Source: Elioraea tepidiphila DSM 17972
Lineage (GTDB): Bacteria; Pseudomonadota; Alphaproteobacteria; Acetobacterales; Acetobacteraceae
Reading direction: 5' to 3'
Assembly: GCF_000378465.1 (NCBI RefSeq)
Contig: NZ_KB899940.1
Span: 1 to 39,535, forward strand
Length of the DNA: 39,535 bases
The translations under genes and the position numbers were made by a program. Below the pieces are notes generated by a model. The model was not told where the DNA came from and did no database searches. It saw only the letters and a program-made list of their open reading frames with translations. Below, piece by piece: positions 24,999-33,166 of the stretch (positions within the stretch are counted from its first letter, which is position 1; the number at the start of each line of letters is the position of its first letter).

Positions 24999-25830
24999 GC
25001 GCTGGCGGCCGCTCCTGCGGCGCACCCTGCGCGGGCTCGCGTTTCTCGCCGTCGCGGTGTGGTCGCTGTTCCCGATCCTGTTCGTGGTCCACGCCTCGTT
25101 CCGTCCGCCGGCGACCATCTTCGCGGTTCCGCCGCAATTCATGGTCCCACCGACCACGCAGAATTACATCGAGCTTGCGCGGCTCTGGCCCGACTTCTTC
25201 GGCTCGCTGATCAACAGCCTGATCATCACCCTTGGCGCCACCGCGCTCACCGTGATCGCGAGCGCGCTCGCGGGCTGGGTCTATGCGCGCCGGCGCGGCA
25301 GGCTGCTGACCACCAGCGCGTTCTTCATGGTGCTGGTGCGGATGTTCCCGCCGATCGTCATCACCCTGCCGCTGTTCCCGGCGGTGAACGCGGCCGGGCT
25401 CTCGGACACGCATCTCGTGTTAGTGCTGCTCTACGCGGCGTTCTTCGTCTCGCTCGGAACCTGGATCATGAAAGCCTTCGTCGATCAAGTGCCGCGCGAG
25501 TTCGAGGAGGCGGCCGAGGTGGACGGTGCCTCGCTGGTCCAGATGTTGCGCCACGTGATCGTGCCGCTGGTGATCCCGGGCATGATCGCGGCGGCCGTGT
25601 TCATCTTCATCTTCGCCTGGAACGAGTTCCTGTTCGCCTTCGTGTTCACCACCACACGGGCGCGCACCGCGCCGCTGATCATCAGCGAGATGCTGGGCTC
25701 GGTGACCGGTGTGGACTGGGGACCCGTGTTCGCGGCGGCAACCATCCAGCTTGTGCCGGTGCTGCTGTTCGTCGTCCTGCTGCAACGCCACCTGGTCGCC
25801 GGCCTCACCGCGGGCGGCGTCAAGGGATAG
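24988..25830 (+). CDS. ABC sugar-type transporter permease (MalG/UgpE-like)
   Basis: A 280-residue inner-membrane permease, second half of the sugar-type channel. The ATG at 24988 overlaps the end of the first permease by 11 bases and gives the short basic N-terminus MRPRRWRPLLRRTLRG before membrane segment 1; an ATG at 24892 in the same frame would add a Cys/Arg-rich stretch with no family counterpart. The docking loop is EEAAEVDGASLVQMLRHVI near residue 172, followed by VPLVIPGMIAAAVF and FIFAWNEFLFAF, diagnostic of MalG-type proteins. No ATPase gene follows; the next genes encode proteins of unknown function. Confidence 0.93.
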   Translation: MRPRRWRPLLRRTLRGLAFLAVAVWSLFPILFVVHASFRPPATIFAVPPQFMVPPTTQNYIELARLWPDFFGSLINSLIITLGATALTVIASALAGWVYARRRGRLLTTSAFFMVLVRMFPPIVITLPLFPAVNAAGLSDTHLVLVLLYAAFFVSLGTWIMKAFVDQVPREFEEAAEVDGASLVQMLRHVIVPLVIPGMIAAAVFIFIFAWNEFLFAFVFTTTRARTAPLIISEMLGSVTGVDWGPVFAAATIQLVPVLLFVVLLQRHLVAGLTAGGVKG

Positions 25831-25846
25831 AGAGGGAAGGAACCCC

Positions 25847-26719
25847 GTGACCGTCACCTTGCATGATCTGCGGCTCGCCGATCCGCGCCTCAGCCGCTTC
25901 GATCCGATGCGGCGCATCATCTGCTTCGACGACTTCGACCGCGGCTATTGCGGCTGGACCCAGCTGGTCGGCAACTACGAGCACACGCTCGACTCCATGA
26001 CCGCCTCCTATGCCGCCCACACCCATCCGCAGCTCGCCACCGTCAGCCACTGGGATGCCGGCACGCATGGCGGCGTGGACGGCACCTACGCGCTGAAGAT
26101 CGCGACCCGCCCGAAGCGCGGCATCCGCTCGACCGCGATCAAGCGCCTGACCTTCCGCGAGGCCGGGCCGATCCGGCTCGAGTTCTACTTCACCTTCAAG
26201 CCCGAGGCGACCGAGCTCCGCCTCTCCGAGACGGACGTGCGCTCGGTCGGGTTCCTCTACGATCTCCAGACCGGATACGAGCAGAACGGGCTGCGCGTGA
26301 TGCCGCATATCCGCTTCCTCAACGCCGAGAACGGCAAACACATCCAGCGCTGGCAGTACAAGGACGAAACAACACCGGTGCGCGAGATCGGCACCGAAGG
26401 CAAGACCGCGACGCACGACCATCTCGCGCCGTTCGGCTGGAAGGACATTCCGGGCGGCGAGCAGAAGCTCTGCTACAACGAGATCCCGACCAAGATCAAC
26501 TGGCACTACATGCGCTTCGATTTCGATCTCGCCACGATGCGCATGATCGAGATGCAGTGCAACGACCGACGCTACGACCTCGCCGGCATTCCCAACATCG
26601 TCATCCCGGCGATGCGGAATCTCTGGTGCATGCTGAACCTCGTCTTCTTCGCCGAGGCGGAAACGGACAAGCGCGTGTTCCTCTACATCGACAGCGTCTG
26701 CCTCTCGGGGGAATTCTGA
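25847..26719 (+). CDS. uncharacterised conserved protein (DUF6772-like)
   Basis: A 290-residue protein without signal peptide or membrane segment. It begins after a GTG at 25847 preceded by GAGGGAAGGAA. The composition (many aromatic residues, alternating hydrophobic strands such as PIRLEFYFTFKPEATELRL and NLVFFAEAETDKRVFLYID, compressed) suggests a beta-sandwich, perhaps a carbohydrate-binding or lectin-like fold. Distinct motifs are CFDDFDRGYCGWTQLVGNYE (24-43), SVGFLYDLQTGYEQNG near 130 and NWHYMRFDFDLATMRM near 220. From memory it resembles the family NCBI lists as DUF6772, unverified. Cotranscription with the importer permeases and the enolase-superfamily enzyme suggests an enzyme or binding protein for the same substrate. 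I do not know its function. Confidence 0.72.
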   Translation: MTVTLHDLRLADPRLSRFDPMRRIICFDDFDRGYCGWTQLVGNYEHTLDSMTASYAAHTHPQLATVSHWDAGTHGGVDGTYALKIATRPKRGIRSTAIKRLTFREAGPIRLEFYFTFKPEATELRLSETDVRSVGFLYDLQTGYEQNGLRVMPHIRFLNAENGKHIQRWQYKDETTPVREIGTEGKTATHDHLAPFGWKDIPGGEQKLCYNEIPTKINWHYMRFDFDLATMRMIEMQCNDRRYDLAGIPNIVIPAMRNLWCMLNLVFFAEAETDKRVFLYIDSVCLSGEF

Positions 26720-26722
26720 GCC

Positions 26723-27061
26723 ATGCTGCGCGAGAGCCACACCGCGATTATCGCCCGCAACGAGCGCTGGCAGGGCGAGGCGGCGACCGAGCCATTCGAG
26801 GCCGGCTGGGCGTCGGAGGCGATCTTCTTCCTGCGCGCGCTGGCCGCCGAGGGGCCGACCGGCGACGGGCGCGCGTACGTGCAGATCTCACCCGACGGCA
26901 TGCGCTGGGTCGATGAGGGGACGACCGCGCAGGTGCCGGACGCGGCGGAGGGTATCGCCGTGCTGCGTGTGGCGCATTTCGGCTCGTGGCTGCGACTGCG
27001 CGTGACGCTCCCGGCGGGCGCGACGCTGACGCCTGTGGTCGCGCTCTCGCTCAAGGCGTAG
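26723..27061 (+). CDS. hypothetical protein, last gene of the enolase-superfamily/importer operon
   Basis: A 112-residue soluble protein that I do not recognise. The ATG is 3 bases after the previous stop. The sequence alternates hydrophobic and polar residues (AIFFLRALAAEG, AYVQISPDGMRWVDEG, IAVLRVAHFGSWLRLRVTL), as in a compact beta-sandwich of jelly-roll or discoidin type. There is no Cys, signal peptide or obvious catalytic motif. Tight spacing to the DUF6772-like gene suggests the two act together, possibly as two small beta domains. The stop codon's last base begins a perfect 13-bp inverted repeat that ends the operon. Confidence 0.65.
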   Translation: MLRESHTAIIARNERWQGEAATEPFEAGWASEAIFFLRALAAEGPTGDGRAYVQISPDGMRWVDEGTTAQVPDAAEGIAVLRVAHFGSWLRLRVTLPAGATLTPVVALSLKA

Positions 27062-27092
27062 CGGCTGCACCGGATCCGGCCGGTGCAGCCGC
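27061..27092. terminator. 13-bp perfect inverted repeat between convergent genes
   Basis: GCGGCTGCACCGG (27061-27073) pairs with CCGGTGCAGCCGC (27080-27092) around the six-base loop ATCCGG. It fills the 38-base gap between two convergent genes and would form the same hairpin in either transcript, so a bidirectional terminator is likely. Neither side has a T-run, so it is not a textbook intrinsic terminator; in GC-rich genomes such stems often do the job alone or with Rho. Confidence 0.65.
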
Positions 27093-27099
27093 ACAGGGG

Positions 27100-28689
27100 T
27101 CAGGTCTTCTCGATGTTCCAGTAGAACAGCGCTGGCCCGGGGATCAGCCCCTTCAGCCAGTTCCGGTAGGCGATGACGCTGCGGTACTGACCCAGCGGGA
27201 TCGAGCTCACATAGTCGACGTGGAACCGTTCAAGCTCCACCCGGATCTGTTGCCGCTTGGCCGCGTCGGTCTCCAGCGCCCACGCGCTCGTCAGCTCGGG
27301 CACACGGGCATTGCACGGCCAGCCGAACCAGGCATCGTCGCAGTGGCGCGTGAACACGTTCAAAAGGGGATTCGCCACACCTGTCAGCGTCGCGTTGGTG
27401 ACGAAGATGTTCCAGCCGCCCTGGTCCGGTGCGGCCCGCGAGGCGCGCCGCTGCACCAGCGCGCTCCAGTCCATCGCGATCAGGTCGACATTCACGCCGA
27501 TCTGCTTCAGCGTATCAGCAGCCATCAGCGCGGCCGGATGCAGGATCGCGTTGTCGGCCGGGTCCATCACCACCACTCGTCGGCCGTCATAGCCCGCCTC
27601 TCGCAGCAGAGCGCGCGCCTTGTCGAGATCGCGCGCTGGCCATCCAAGGGCCGCGAACCGATCGTCCTCCTCCGCGCCGCAGCCGAAGATCGCCGCGCAC
27701 TCGCGCGAGGGCGTATGCCGCCCCACCACGGCGGCCATGAAGTCCTTCTGGTTCACCGCAATCTGCAGCGCCTTGCGCGCCTGCTGGTTGTCGAAGGGCG
27801 GATGCAGATGGTTGATCACCATGAACAGTTGGTAGCCAAGCGGATCGTTGGGCGCGACCGTGACATCGCGTGACCGCTCAAGCAGGGGGACAAGATCATG
27901 GGCGACCGTCTCGAGAAGATCGAGCTCGCCCGTCAGCAGCCCGTTCGACGCTGTGGCCGCATCGGGCGTGTAGACCGACTCGACCCGATCGACCTTGACA
28001 ACCTTGCCGCCCGCCGCTTGGCTCGCCGGCTCGCTGCGCGGCACGTAGCCTTCGAACCTCTCATAGACGACCCGCGCACCCGGAATCCACTCCTCGCGCT
28101 TGAACCGGAACGGACCCGAGCCGATCACCTCGGTGATCGCGGTGTTCGCATCCGTGCGCGCGAGCCGCTCGGGCATCATGAACGGGACGTTGCTGTCGAT
28201 CTTGCCGAGCGCATCGAGCACGAAGCCCACCGCCCGCTTCAGCTTGAGCTGGAAGGTGCGGTCATCGCGCGCCTCGATGCTGTCGGTCACGGCCATCAGC
28301 GCGCGGCCCATGCCGTCGCGCTGGCCCCAGCGGCGTATCGAGGCGACGCAGTCGGCCGCGCGCACGGGCGTGTTGTCGTGCCAGCGCAGGCCGTCGCGCA
28401 ACTGGAACGTCCAGGTGAGTCCGTCCCCGCTCGCCTCGTGGCCGCCGACCATCTGCGGCTGCACCTTGTTCTCGGCATCGAGGGCGAACAGCGTGTCCCA
28501 CACCATGTAGGCGTGGTTGCGGGTGATGTAGGCGGTGGTCCAGATCGGATCCAGCGCGCGCAGATCGCCGATCGGCACCGAGCGGATCACCCGCCGCCGG
28601 TCCTGCGCCAGGGCCGCGCGTGTGGCGGAGGACAGCAATGCCGGTGTCGCCAGGCCCGCCTGCACCATGGTTCGACGCTTCAGCGTCAT
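27100..28689 (-). CDS. orphan ABC substrate-binding protein, family 5 (peptide/opine type)
   Basis: A 529-residue periplasmic binding protein. The ATG (28687-28689) has GGGAGG about 6 bases upstream. The N-terminus TLKRRTMVQAGLATPALLSS is a Tat-type signal, cleaved probably after ALAQ near 29. Core motifs: LTWTFQLRDGLRWHDNTPV near 95, CVASIRRWGQRDGMG near 115, GSGPFRFKREEWIPGARVVY near 195 and INHLHPPFDNQQARKALQIAV near 295. It is a close paralogue of the protein at 15455-17029 and, like it, has no permease or ATPase beside it. On the minus strand it follows the amidohydrolase gene by 76 bases; a weak promoter-like pair (TTCACA 28758-28753, CATAAC 28737-28732) lies in that gap. It may import a substrate for the neighbouring amidohydrolases. 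Confidence 0.92.
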   Translation of the reverse strand: MTLKRRTMVQAGLATPALLSSATRAALAQDRRRVIRSVPIGDLRALDPIWTTAYITRNHAYMVWDTLFALDAENKVQPQMVGGHEASGDGLTWTFQLRDGLRWHDNTPVRAADCVASIRRWGQRDGMGRALMAVTDSIEARDDRTFQLKLKRAVGFVLDALGKIDSNVPFMMPERLARTDANTAITEVIGSGPFRFKREEWIPGARVVYERFEGYVPRSEPASQAAGGKVVKVDRVESVYTPDAATASNGLLTGELDLLETVAHDLVPLLERSRDVTVAPNDPLGYQLFMVINHLHPPFDNQQARKALQIAVNQKDFMAAVVGRHTPSRECAAIFGCGAEEDDRFAALGWPARDLDKARALLREAGYDGRRVVVMDPADNAILHPAALMAADTLKQIGVNVDLIAMDWSALVQRRASRAAPDQGGWNIFVTNATLTGVANPLLNVFTRHCDDAWFGWPCNARVPELTSAWALETDAAKRQQIRVELERFHVDYVSSIPLGQYRSVIAYRNWLKGLIPGPALFYWNIEKT

Positions 28690-28765
28690 CGGAGCCTCCC
28701 TTGCTCGTGACCGGCGCTTCTTGGACGTCAGGTTATGGCGTATGTCCCCGCCTGTGAAGGCACGC

Positions 28766-30151
28766 TCAGAACGCGGCCGGCAGCCCGGGCAGGATGCGCA
28801 GTTCCGGCTTCGCCGCGAACAGATCGCCCCAGGCGCGGCGGGCGATCCGATCCGCCTCCTTCACGATCGTCGCCTCGTCCATCGTCCGCACTGTGCCGTC
28901 GCGCATCAGCCAGACGCCATCGACCATGACGCTCTCGACATCGTGCGGCTGGCCCTGGTGCACGAAGGTCGAGACCGTGCGGATCATCGGCACGAGATGC
29001 GGCCGGTCGGTGCGCACGACGATCAGGTCGGCCTTGTTGCCGGGCGCGAGGAAACCGGCATCGGAGATCCCCATCGCCGCGTAGCCGTTGCGCGTGGCCC
29101 AGCGCAGCGCCTGCTCCGGTGTCGGGTTGCGGCCGTCCTCGCGGCGGATGCGCTCCATGAACAGGCCGGTGCGCGTCACCTCCACCATGTCCTCGGCCAT
29201 GTTGTCCGAGCCCATGCCGATCGTGCAGCCCTCCTGCTCCAGCACCGCGACGCGCGGGCTGAGGCCACGCCGTGCCGCGATCGCGGAGTTGAACGACACG
29301 CATGTGCGCGCCTTCCCGAGCAGCTTCTCCTCGCGATGCGCCATGCACCGGCAATGCGCGCAGACAAGCCGCGGGCTGAGGAAGTCGAGGCTCGCGAGAT
29401 ACTCGGTCGGCAGCATGCCGCGATGCGCCTGCACCGCCGCGACCTCGCCCCAGATCTGGTTGAGGTGGATGGTCGCGACCGTGTCGAGCTCCTCCTGCAT
29501 TGCGCGCACGCGCTTCAGCAGGCCGGGCGAGCACATGTCGGGCGCCCAGGCCGCGAGCCCGACGCTGATCCGCCCCTGGCCCGCGCCGTGCCATTTCGCG
29601 TGCAGATCGGCGATCCGTTGCAACCCTGCCTCGCCGAGCCTGTCGTCCTGCTCGAACGGGCCGGGGTCGCCGATCGAGGTGTTGCCGCGATCCCAGGTGC
29701 GCTCGGCGAGCAGCATGCGCAGCCCCGTCTCGACCATCTGCGGCGCGTAGCCGGCGATGTTCGCCCCGTCCTCCAGAACGGCGGTGGTGCCGCTGCGGAT
29801 CGCTTCGAGCGCCCCGAGCTGGCACATCACCGCGTACTCCTCGGCCGAGAGCTTCGGCAGCGGCAGCGGCGAGAGCCCACCCGAGAACGGCGGCTTGTGC
29901 GGCGGCGAAAGGTCCTCGTAGAGGCCGCGCGCGAGCGTCATGCCGAGATGGGTGTGGATGTTGGCGAAGCCCGGGAACACCGCGCGATTGCGCCCGTCGA
30001 TCCGCTCGGCCTCGGGAAATGCGCGCGCCACCTCGTCATCGGGACCGATCGCGGCGATCCGGTCGTCACGGATCGCGATCGAGGCGCCGTGATGCACCGT
30101 GTCCGCATCATCGCCTGTGACGATCGTGGTGGCGTGGATCACCAGGCTCAT
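28766..30151 (-). CDS. amidohydrolase, TRZ/ATZ (chlorohydrolase/deaminase) type
   Basis: A 461-residue metal-dependent hydrolase of the cytosine deaminase/AtzA/guanine deaminase branch. These deaminate or dechlorinate heterocycles such as purines, pterins or triazines. A small beta domain flanks a barrel whose metal site is visible: H66 and H68 (NIHTHLG), His in TIHLNQIW, His in VCAHC and Asp in GMGSDN, the last followed by MAEDMVEV as in AtzA/TrzN-like proteins. APGNKADLIVV near 390 is the usual return to the beta domain. The ATG at 30151 has GGGGAGG about 9 bases before it, so I reject the long in-frame extension to 30484. Divergent from a second amidohydrolase; the ring substrate cannot be named from sequence. 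Confidence 0.9.
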   Translation of the reverse strand: MSLVIHATTIVTGDDADTVHHGASIAIRDDRIAAIGPDDEVARAFPEAERIDGRNRAVFPGFANIHTHLGMTLARGLYEDLSPPHKPPFSGGLSPLPLPKLSAEEYAVMCQLGALEAIRSGTTAVLEDGANIAGYAPQMVETGLRMLLAERTWDRGNTSIGDPGPFEQDDRLGEAGLQRIADLHAKWHGAGQGRISVGLAAWAPDMCSPGLLKRVRAMQEELDTVATIHLNQIWGEVAAVQAHRGMLPTEYLASLDFLSPRLVCAHCRCMAHREEKLLGKARTCVSFNSAIAARRGLSPRVAVLEQEGCTIGMGSDNMAEDMVEVTRTGLFMERIRREDGRNPTPEQALRWATRNGYAAMGISDAGFLAPGNKADLIVVRTDRPHLVPMIRTVSTFVHQGQPHDVESVMVDGVWLMRDGTVRTMDEATIVKEADRIARRAWGDLFAAKPELRILPGLPAAF

Positions 30152-30257
30152 GCCGTTTCCTCCCCGGGGGTCGCGCATGCGATTGCCGCGCCGGGCCGAG
30201 TGTCGCACCATGACGGGGCGGCGTGAACCTCCTGCCCGCCGAGCCTGGAGACCCGCG

Positions 30258-31703
30258 ATGCCGACACCGACGCTGATCCGAAACGCTGGCTGGGCCGTGC
30301 TGTGGGATGCGGCAGCGAAACGGCACGTGTACGGCCGTGACGTCGATATCCTGCTGCGCGACGGGCGCGTCGCCGCGATCACACCGCACACGGACGGCCC
30401 GGTCGGTGCCGACCTCACCGTGATCGATGGGCGGCGGATGCTGGCGATGCCCGGCCTCGTCAACGTGCACACGCACCCGACCACCGAGCCCGCCTATCGC
30501 GGCGTACGCGAGGATCACGGCGTGCCGGAACAGCACATGAGCGGGCTGTTCGAGCGGCTCCAGGCCTTCCGGCTCGACGCGGCCGGACAGCAGGCGGCGA
30601 TGCGGCTCGCCTATGCCGAGCTGATGGGGGCGGGTGTGACGGCGGTGGTCGATCTCACCGCGCCGTTCGAGGGCTGGATGGACATCATGCGCGAGTCGGG
30701 GCTCCGCGTCTGGGTGGGTCCCGGCTACGCGAGCGCGCGCTGGGGCATGAGCGCGCCGCAGACCGTCACCTGGACCTGGGACGAGGCGCGCGGCCGCGCG
30801 GGCTTCCGGCGCGCCCAGGCGATCATGGACGAGGCGGATGCGGACCCGTCGGGCCTGCTGCGCGGCATCGTCTTCCCCGCGCAGATCGACACGGTGGAGG
30901 AAGGGTTGCTGCGCGATTCCGCGGCGCTTGCGGCGGAGCGCGGGCGTCCCTTCACCACCCACATCGCGCAGGCGGTGGTCGAGGTGCAGGAGATGATCCG
31001 CCGGCACGGGATGACGCCGATCCAGTGGGCGGCCTCGATCGGCATCCTCTCGCCGCGCTCGATCCTCGGCCATGCGATCTTCATCGACGAGCATCCGTCG
31101 ATCCGCTGGCACACATCGCGCGATCTCGCGCTGATGGCCGAGCACGGTGTCGCGGTCGCGCACTGTCCGTCGCCCTTCGCGCGCTACGGCGAGCATCTGC
31201 GCGACTTCGGCCGCTACCGCCGCGGCGGCGTGCGCATGGCCATGGGCACGGATGTCGCGCCGCACAACATCATCGAGGAGATGCGGCTCGCGATCCTGCT
31301 CGCGCGCAACGCCGCGCGCGATCTCGCCGCTGCCGACACGGCAGCCGTGTTCCACGCCGCGACGGTGGGCGGGGCGGAGGCGCTGGGCCGGCCGGACATG
31401 GGCCGGCTGGCGGTAGGCGCAGCGGCCGATCTGGTGCTGATCGATCTCGCGCACCCGCAGATGGTACCGGCGCGCGATCCGCTGCGTTCGCTCGTGTTCC
31501 ACGCCGCCGATCGCGCGGTGCGCCATGTGTTCGTCGCGGGGCGACAGGTGCTGGCGGACGGGCGGCCGACGCTGCTGGATGTCGGCGAGGCTGCCGGCAT
31601 CCTCGCCGAGAGTCAGGCCAAGATGCTGCGGGATTCCGGCAAGTACGACTACCGCGGCCGTGCGGGCGATGCGATCGCGCCGCTCAGCCTGCCGCTCGCC
31701 TGA
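30258..31703 (+). CDS. amidohydrolase family protein (metal-dependent)
   Basis: A 481-residue member of the amidohydrolase superfamily, distinct from its divergent neighbour but with the same architecture. Metal ligands: H71 and H73 (NVHTHPTTE), His in FTTHIAQAVVEVQE, His in ILGHAIFIDEH and Asp in MGTDVAPHN. The Glu of VEVQE follows the third His at the expected distance for deaminase-type members. GAAADLVLIDL near 395 marks the C-terminal beta strands. The ATG at 30258 has GGAG about 7 bases upstream; the longer in-frame frame from 30099 runs back into the divergent gene and is not credible. The intergenic gap of 106 bases must hold both promoters. Its stop lies 6 bases from that of the convergent nitronate monooxygenase gene. 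Substrate unknown. Confidence 0.9.
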   Translation: MPTPTLIRNAGWAVLWDAAAKRHVYGRDVDILLRDGRVAAITPHTDGPVGADLTVIDGRRMLAMPGLVNVHTHPTTEPAYRGVREDHGVPEQHMSGLFERLQAFRLDAAGQQAAMRLAYAELMGAGVTAVVDLTAPFEGWMDIMRESGLRVWVGPGYASARWGMSAPQTVTWTWDEARGRAGFRRAQAIMDEADADPSGLLRGIVFPAQIDTVEEGLLRDSAALAAERGRPFTTHIAQAVVEVQEMIRRHGMTPIQWAASIGILSPRSILGHAIFIDEHPSIRWHTSRDLALMAEHGVAVAHCPSPFARYGEHLRDFGRYRRGGVRMAMGTDVAPHNIIEEMRLAILLARNAARDLAAADTAAVFHAATVGGAEALGRPDMGRLAVGAAADLVLIDLAHPQMVPARDPLRSLVFHAADRAVRHVFVAGRQVLADGRPTLLDVGEAAGILAESQAKMLRDSGKYDYRGRAGDAIAPLSLPLA

Positions 31704-31709
31704 CGGCCC

Positions 31710-33110
31710 TCAATCCCCCGTCGCGATGCGCTCGACGAGCTGCTTCACGGTCGGGATGAAGCCGTTCGAGTAGAACGGATCAGTCGCGAACCGGTAGGCG
31801 TTGTGGCCCGAGAACATCAGGTTCCGGTCCACATCGTCGCCATGCGCGATGTCCTGCAACGTCTTCTGGATGCAGAAGCTGCGCGGATCGGCCTTCTTGC
31901 CGGTCGAGTAGTCGGGCTCGTGCTGCGCCCAGTTCGAGAACCGGCAGGCCGACAGGCAGCCCATGCAGTCGATCTGGTCGCGCCGGATCTCGGCCGCCTT
32001 CTCGGGCGTGACGAAGATCAGCGTGCCGTCGGGCGTGCGCATCGCCTCGGTGAAGCCGGCCGCGGTCCAGGCGCGCGCGCGCGCCGCATCCTTCGGCGTC
32101 AGATACACCAGCCGCCCGCGCGGACCCGTCGGGAAGCCCTCGGTGTGCTCGCCCATCGCCTCGGCGGTGTAGGCGACCTGCCGCTCGTTGCGCTCGCGCA
32201 GCTCGTTGATGAAGCCGTTGTTCACCGCCGAGGAGTAGAACCCGGTGGGCGAGAACCGGTTGAGGAAGACATCGCCCTCCTTCAGCGTCAGCAGCCGGCG
32301 CTTCCAGGCATCCGAGATCGGGCTCTCCTTGGTCAGCAGCGGGCGCGTGCCGAACTGGAACGCGACCGGTCCGATCTCGGGATTGTCGAGCCAGTCCTCC
32401 CACTCGCGCAGGCACCACACCCCGCCCGCCATCACCACCGGCGTGTCGTGCAGGCCGAACTCGTTCATGGTCTTGCGCAGCGCGGCGACACGCGGATAGG
32501 GCGGCTCGGGCTTCTCGGGATTCTCGCTGTTCGAGAGGCCGTTGTGCCCGCCCGCGAGCCAGGGGTCCTCGTACACCACGCCGCCCAGCCATTCGCGCGT
32601 CTTGTGATAGGCGCGCTTCCAGAGCGCGTTGAACGCGCGCGCCGAGGAGACGATCGGGTAGTAGTAGACGCTGAACCGCGCGGCGATGTCGGACAGGCGA
32701 TAGGGCATGCCGGCGCCGCAGGTGATGCCGTGCACGAGACCCTTCGCCCCCTCCAGGATGCCGGTGATGACGCGCTCGGCCCCGCCCATCTCCCAGAGGA
32801 TGTTGGCGTGGATGCGCCCCTGGCCGCCCGACATCTCATAGGCCGTGCGCGCCTGCTGGATGCCGCCCTGGATGCCGAAGGCGACCAGCTCCTCGTGGCG
32901 CTCGCGCCGCGTCTTGCCCTCGTAGATCTGGCGCACCAGCCGGCCGTCGGGCGTGTAGCTGTCGGCGTTCACCGCCGAGAACGTGCCGACGCCGCCCGAG
33001 GCCGCCCAGGCGCCCGAGGACACCCCGTTCGAGATGGAAATGCCCTTGCCGCCCTCGATGAGCGGCAGGACCTCGGCTCCGCTCACGCGGATGGCATTCA
33101 GCGCCCTCAC
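31710..33110 (-). CDS. nitronate monooxygenase family protein with C-terminal four-Cys motif
   Basis: A 466-residue FMN-type TIM-barrel protein of the 2-nitropropane dioxygenase/nitronate monooxygenase family; PfaD-type enoyl reductases are close relatives. Barrel motifs: GKGISISNGVSSGAWAASGG (21-40), VHGITCGAGMP (126-136), VVYEDPWLAGGHNG (178-191), TPVVMAGGVW (223-232) and FQFGTRPLLTKES (251-263), the latter three forming the FMN phosphate site. The C-terminus adds about 90 residues beyond the usual enzyme and contains C382, C385, C389 (DCMGCLSACRF) and C413, an arrangement suited to an iron-sulfur cluster or zinc. The start is GTG at 33108-33110 with GGGAGG about 4 bases before it. Substrate and role are unknown; detoxifying nitronates is only the family default. 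Confidence 0.85.
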   Translation of the reverse strand: MRALNAIRVSGAEVLPLIEGGKGISISNGVSSGAWAASGGVGTFSAVNADSYTPDGRLVRQIYEGKTRRERHEELVAFGIQGGIQQARTAYEMSGGQGRIHANILWEMGGAERVITGILEGAKGLVHGITCGAGMPYRLSDIAARFSVYYYPIVSSARAFNALWKRAYHKTREWLGGVVYEDPWLAGGHNGLSNSENPEKPEPPYPRVAALRKTMNEFGLHDTPVVMAGGVWCLREWEDWLDNPEIGPVAFQFGTRPLLTKESPISDAWKRRLLTLKEGDVFLNRFSPTGFYSSAVNNGFINELRERNERQVAYTAEAMGEHTEGFPTGPRGRLVYLTPKDAARARAWTAAGFTEAMRTPDGTLIFVTPEKAAEIRRDQIDCMGCLSACRFSNWAQHEPDYSTGKKADPRSFCIQKTLQDIAHGDDVDRNLMFSGHNAYRFATDPFYSNGFIPTVKQLVERIATGD

Positions 33111-33166
33111 GGCACCTCCCGTCCGACGTCGTTCATCCCGGCGTCACACTATTGGCCGGCGGAACG

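Noticed and set aside
22962-25157. Minus-strand open frame of 731 codons opposite the enolase-superfamily and permease genes
   Set aside because: Composition is that of an antisense shadow and it begins and ends inside clear genes.
28732-28758. Strong promoter before the orphan binding protein at 27100-28689
   Set aside because: The hexamers are passable but the spacer is only 15 bases, so I mention it under the gene but do not list it.
30099-30484. Longer starts for both divergent amidohydrolases
   Set aside because: They would overlap each other and lie upstream of good ribosome-binding sites for the starts at 30151 and 30258.
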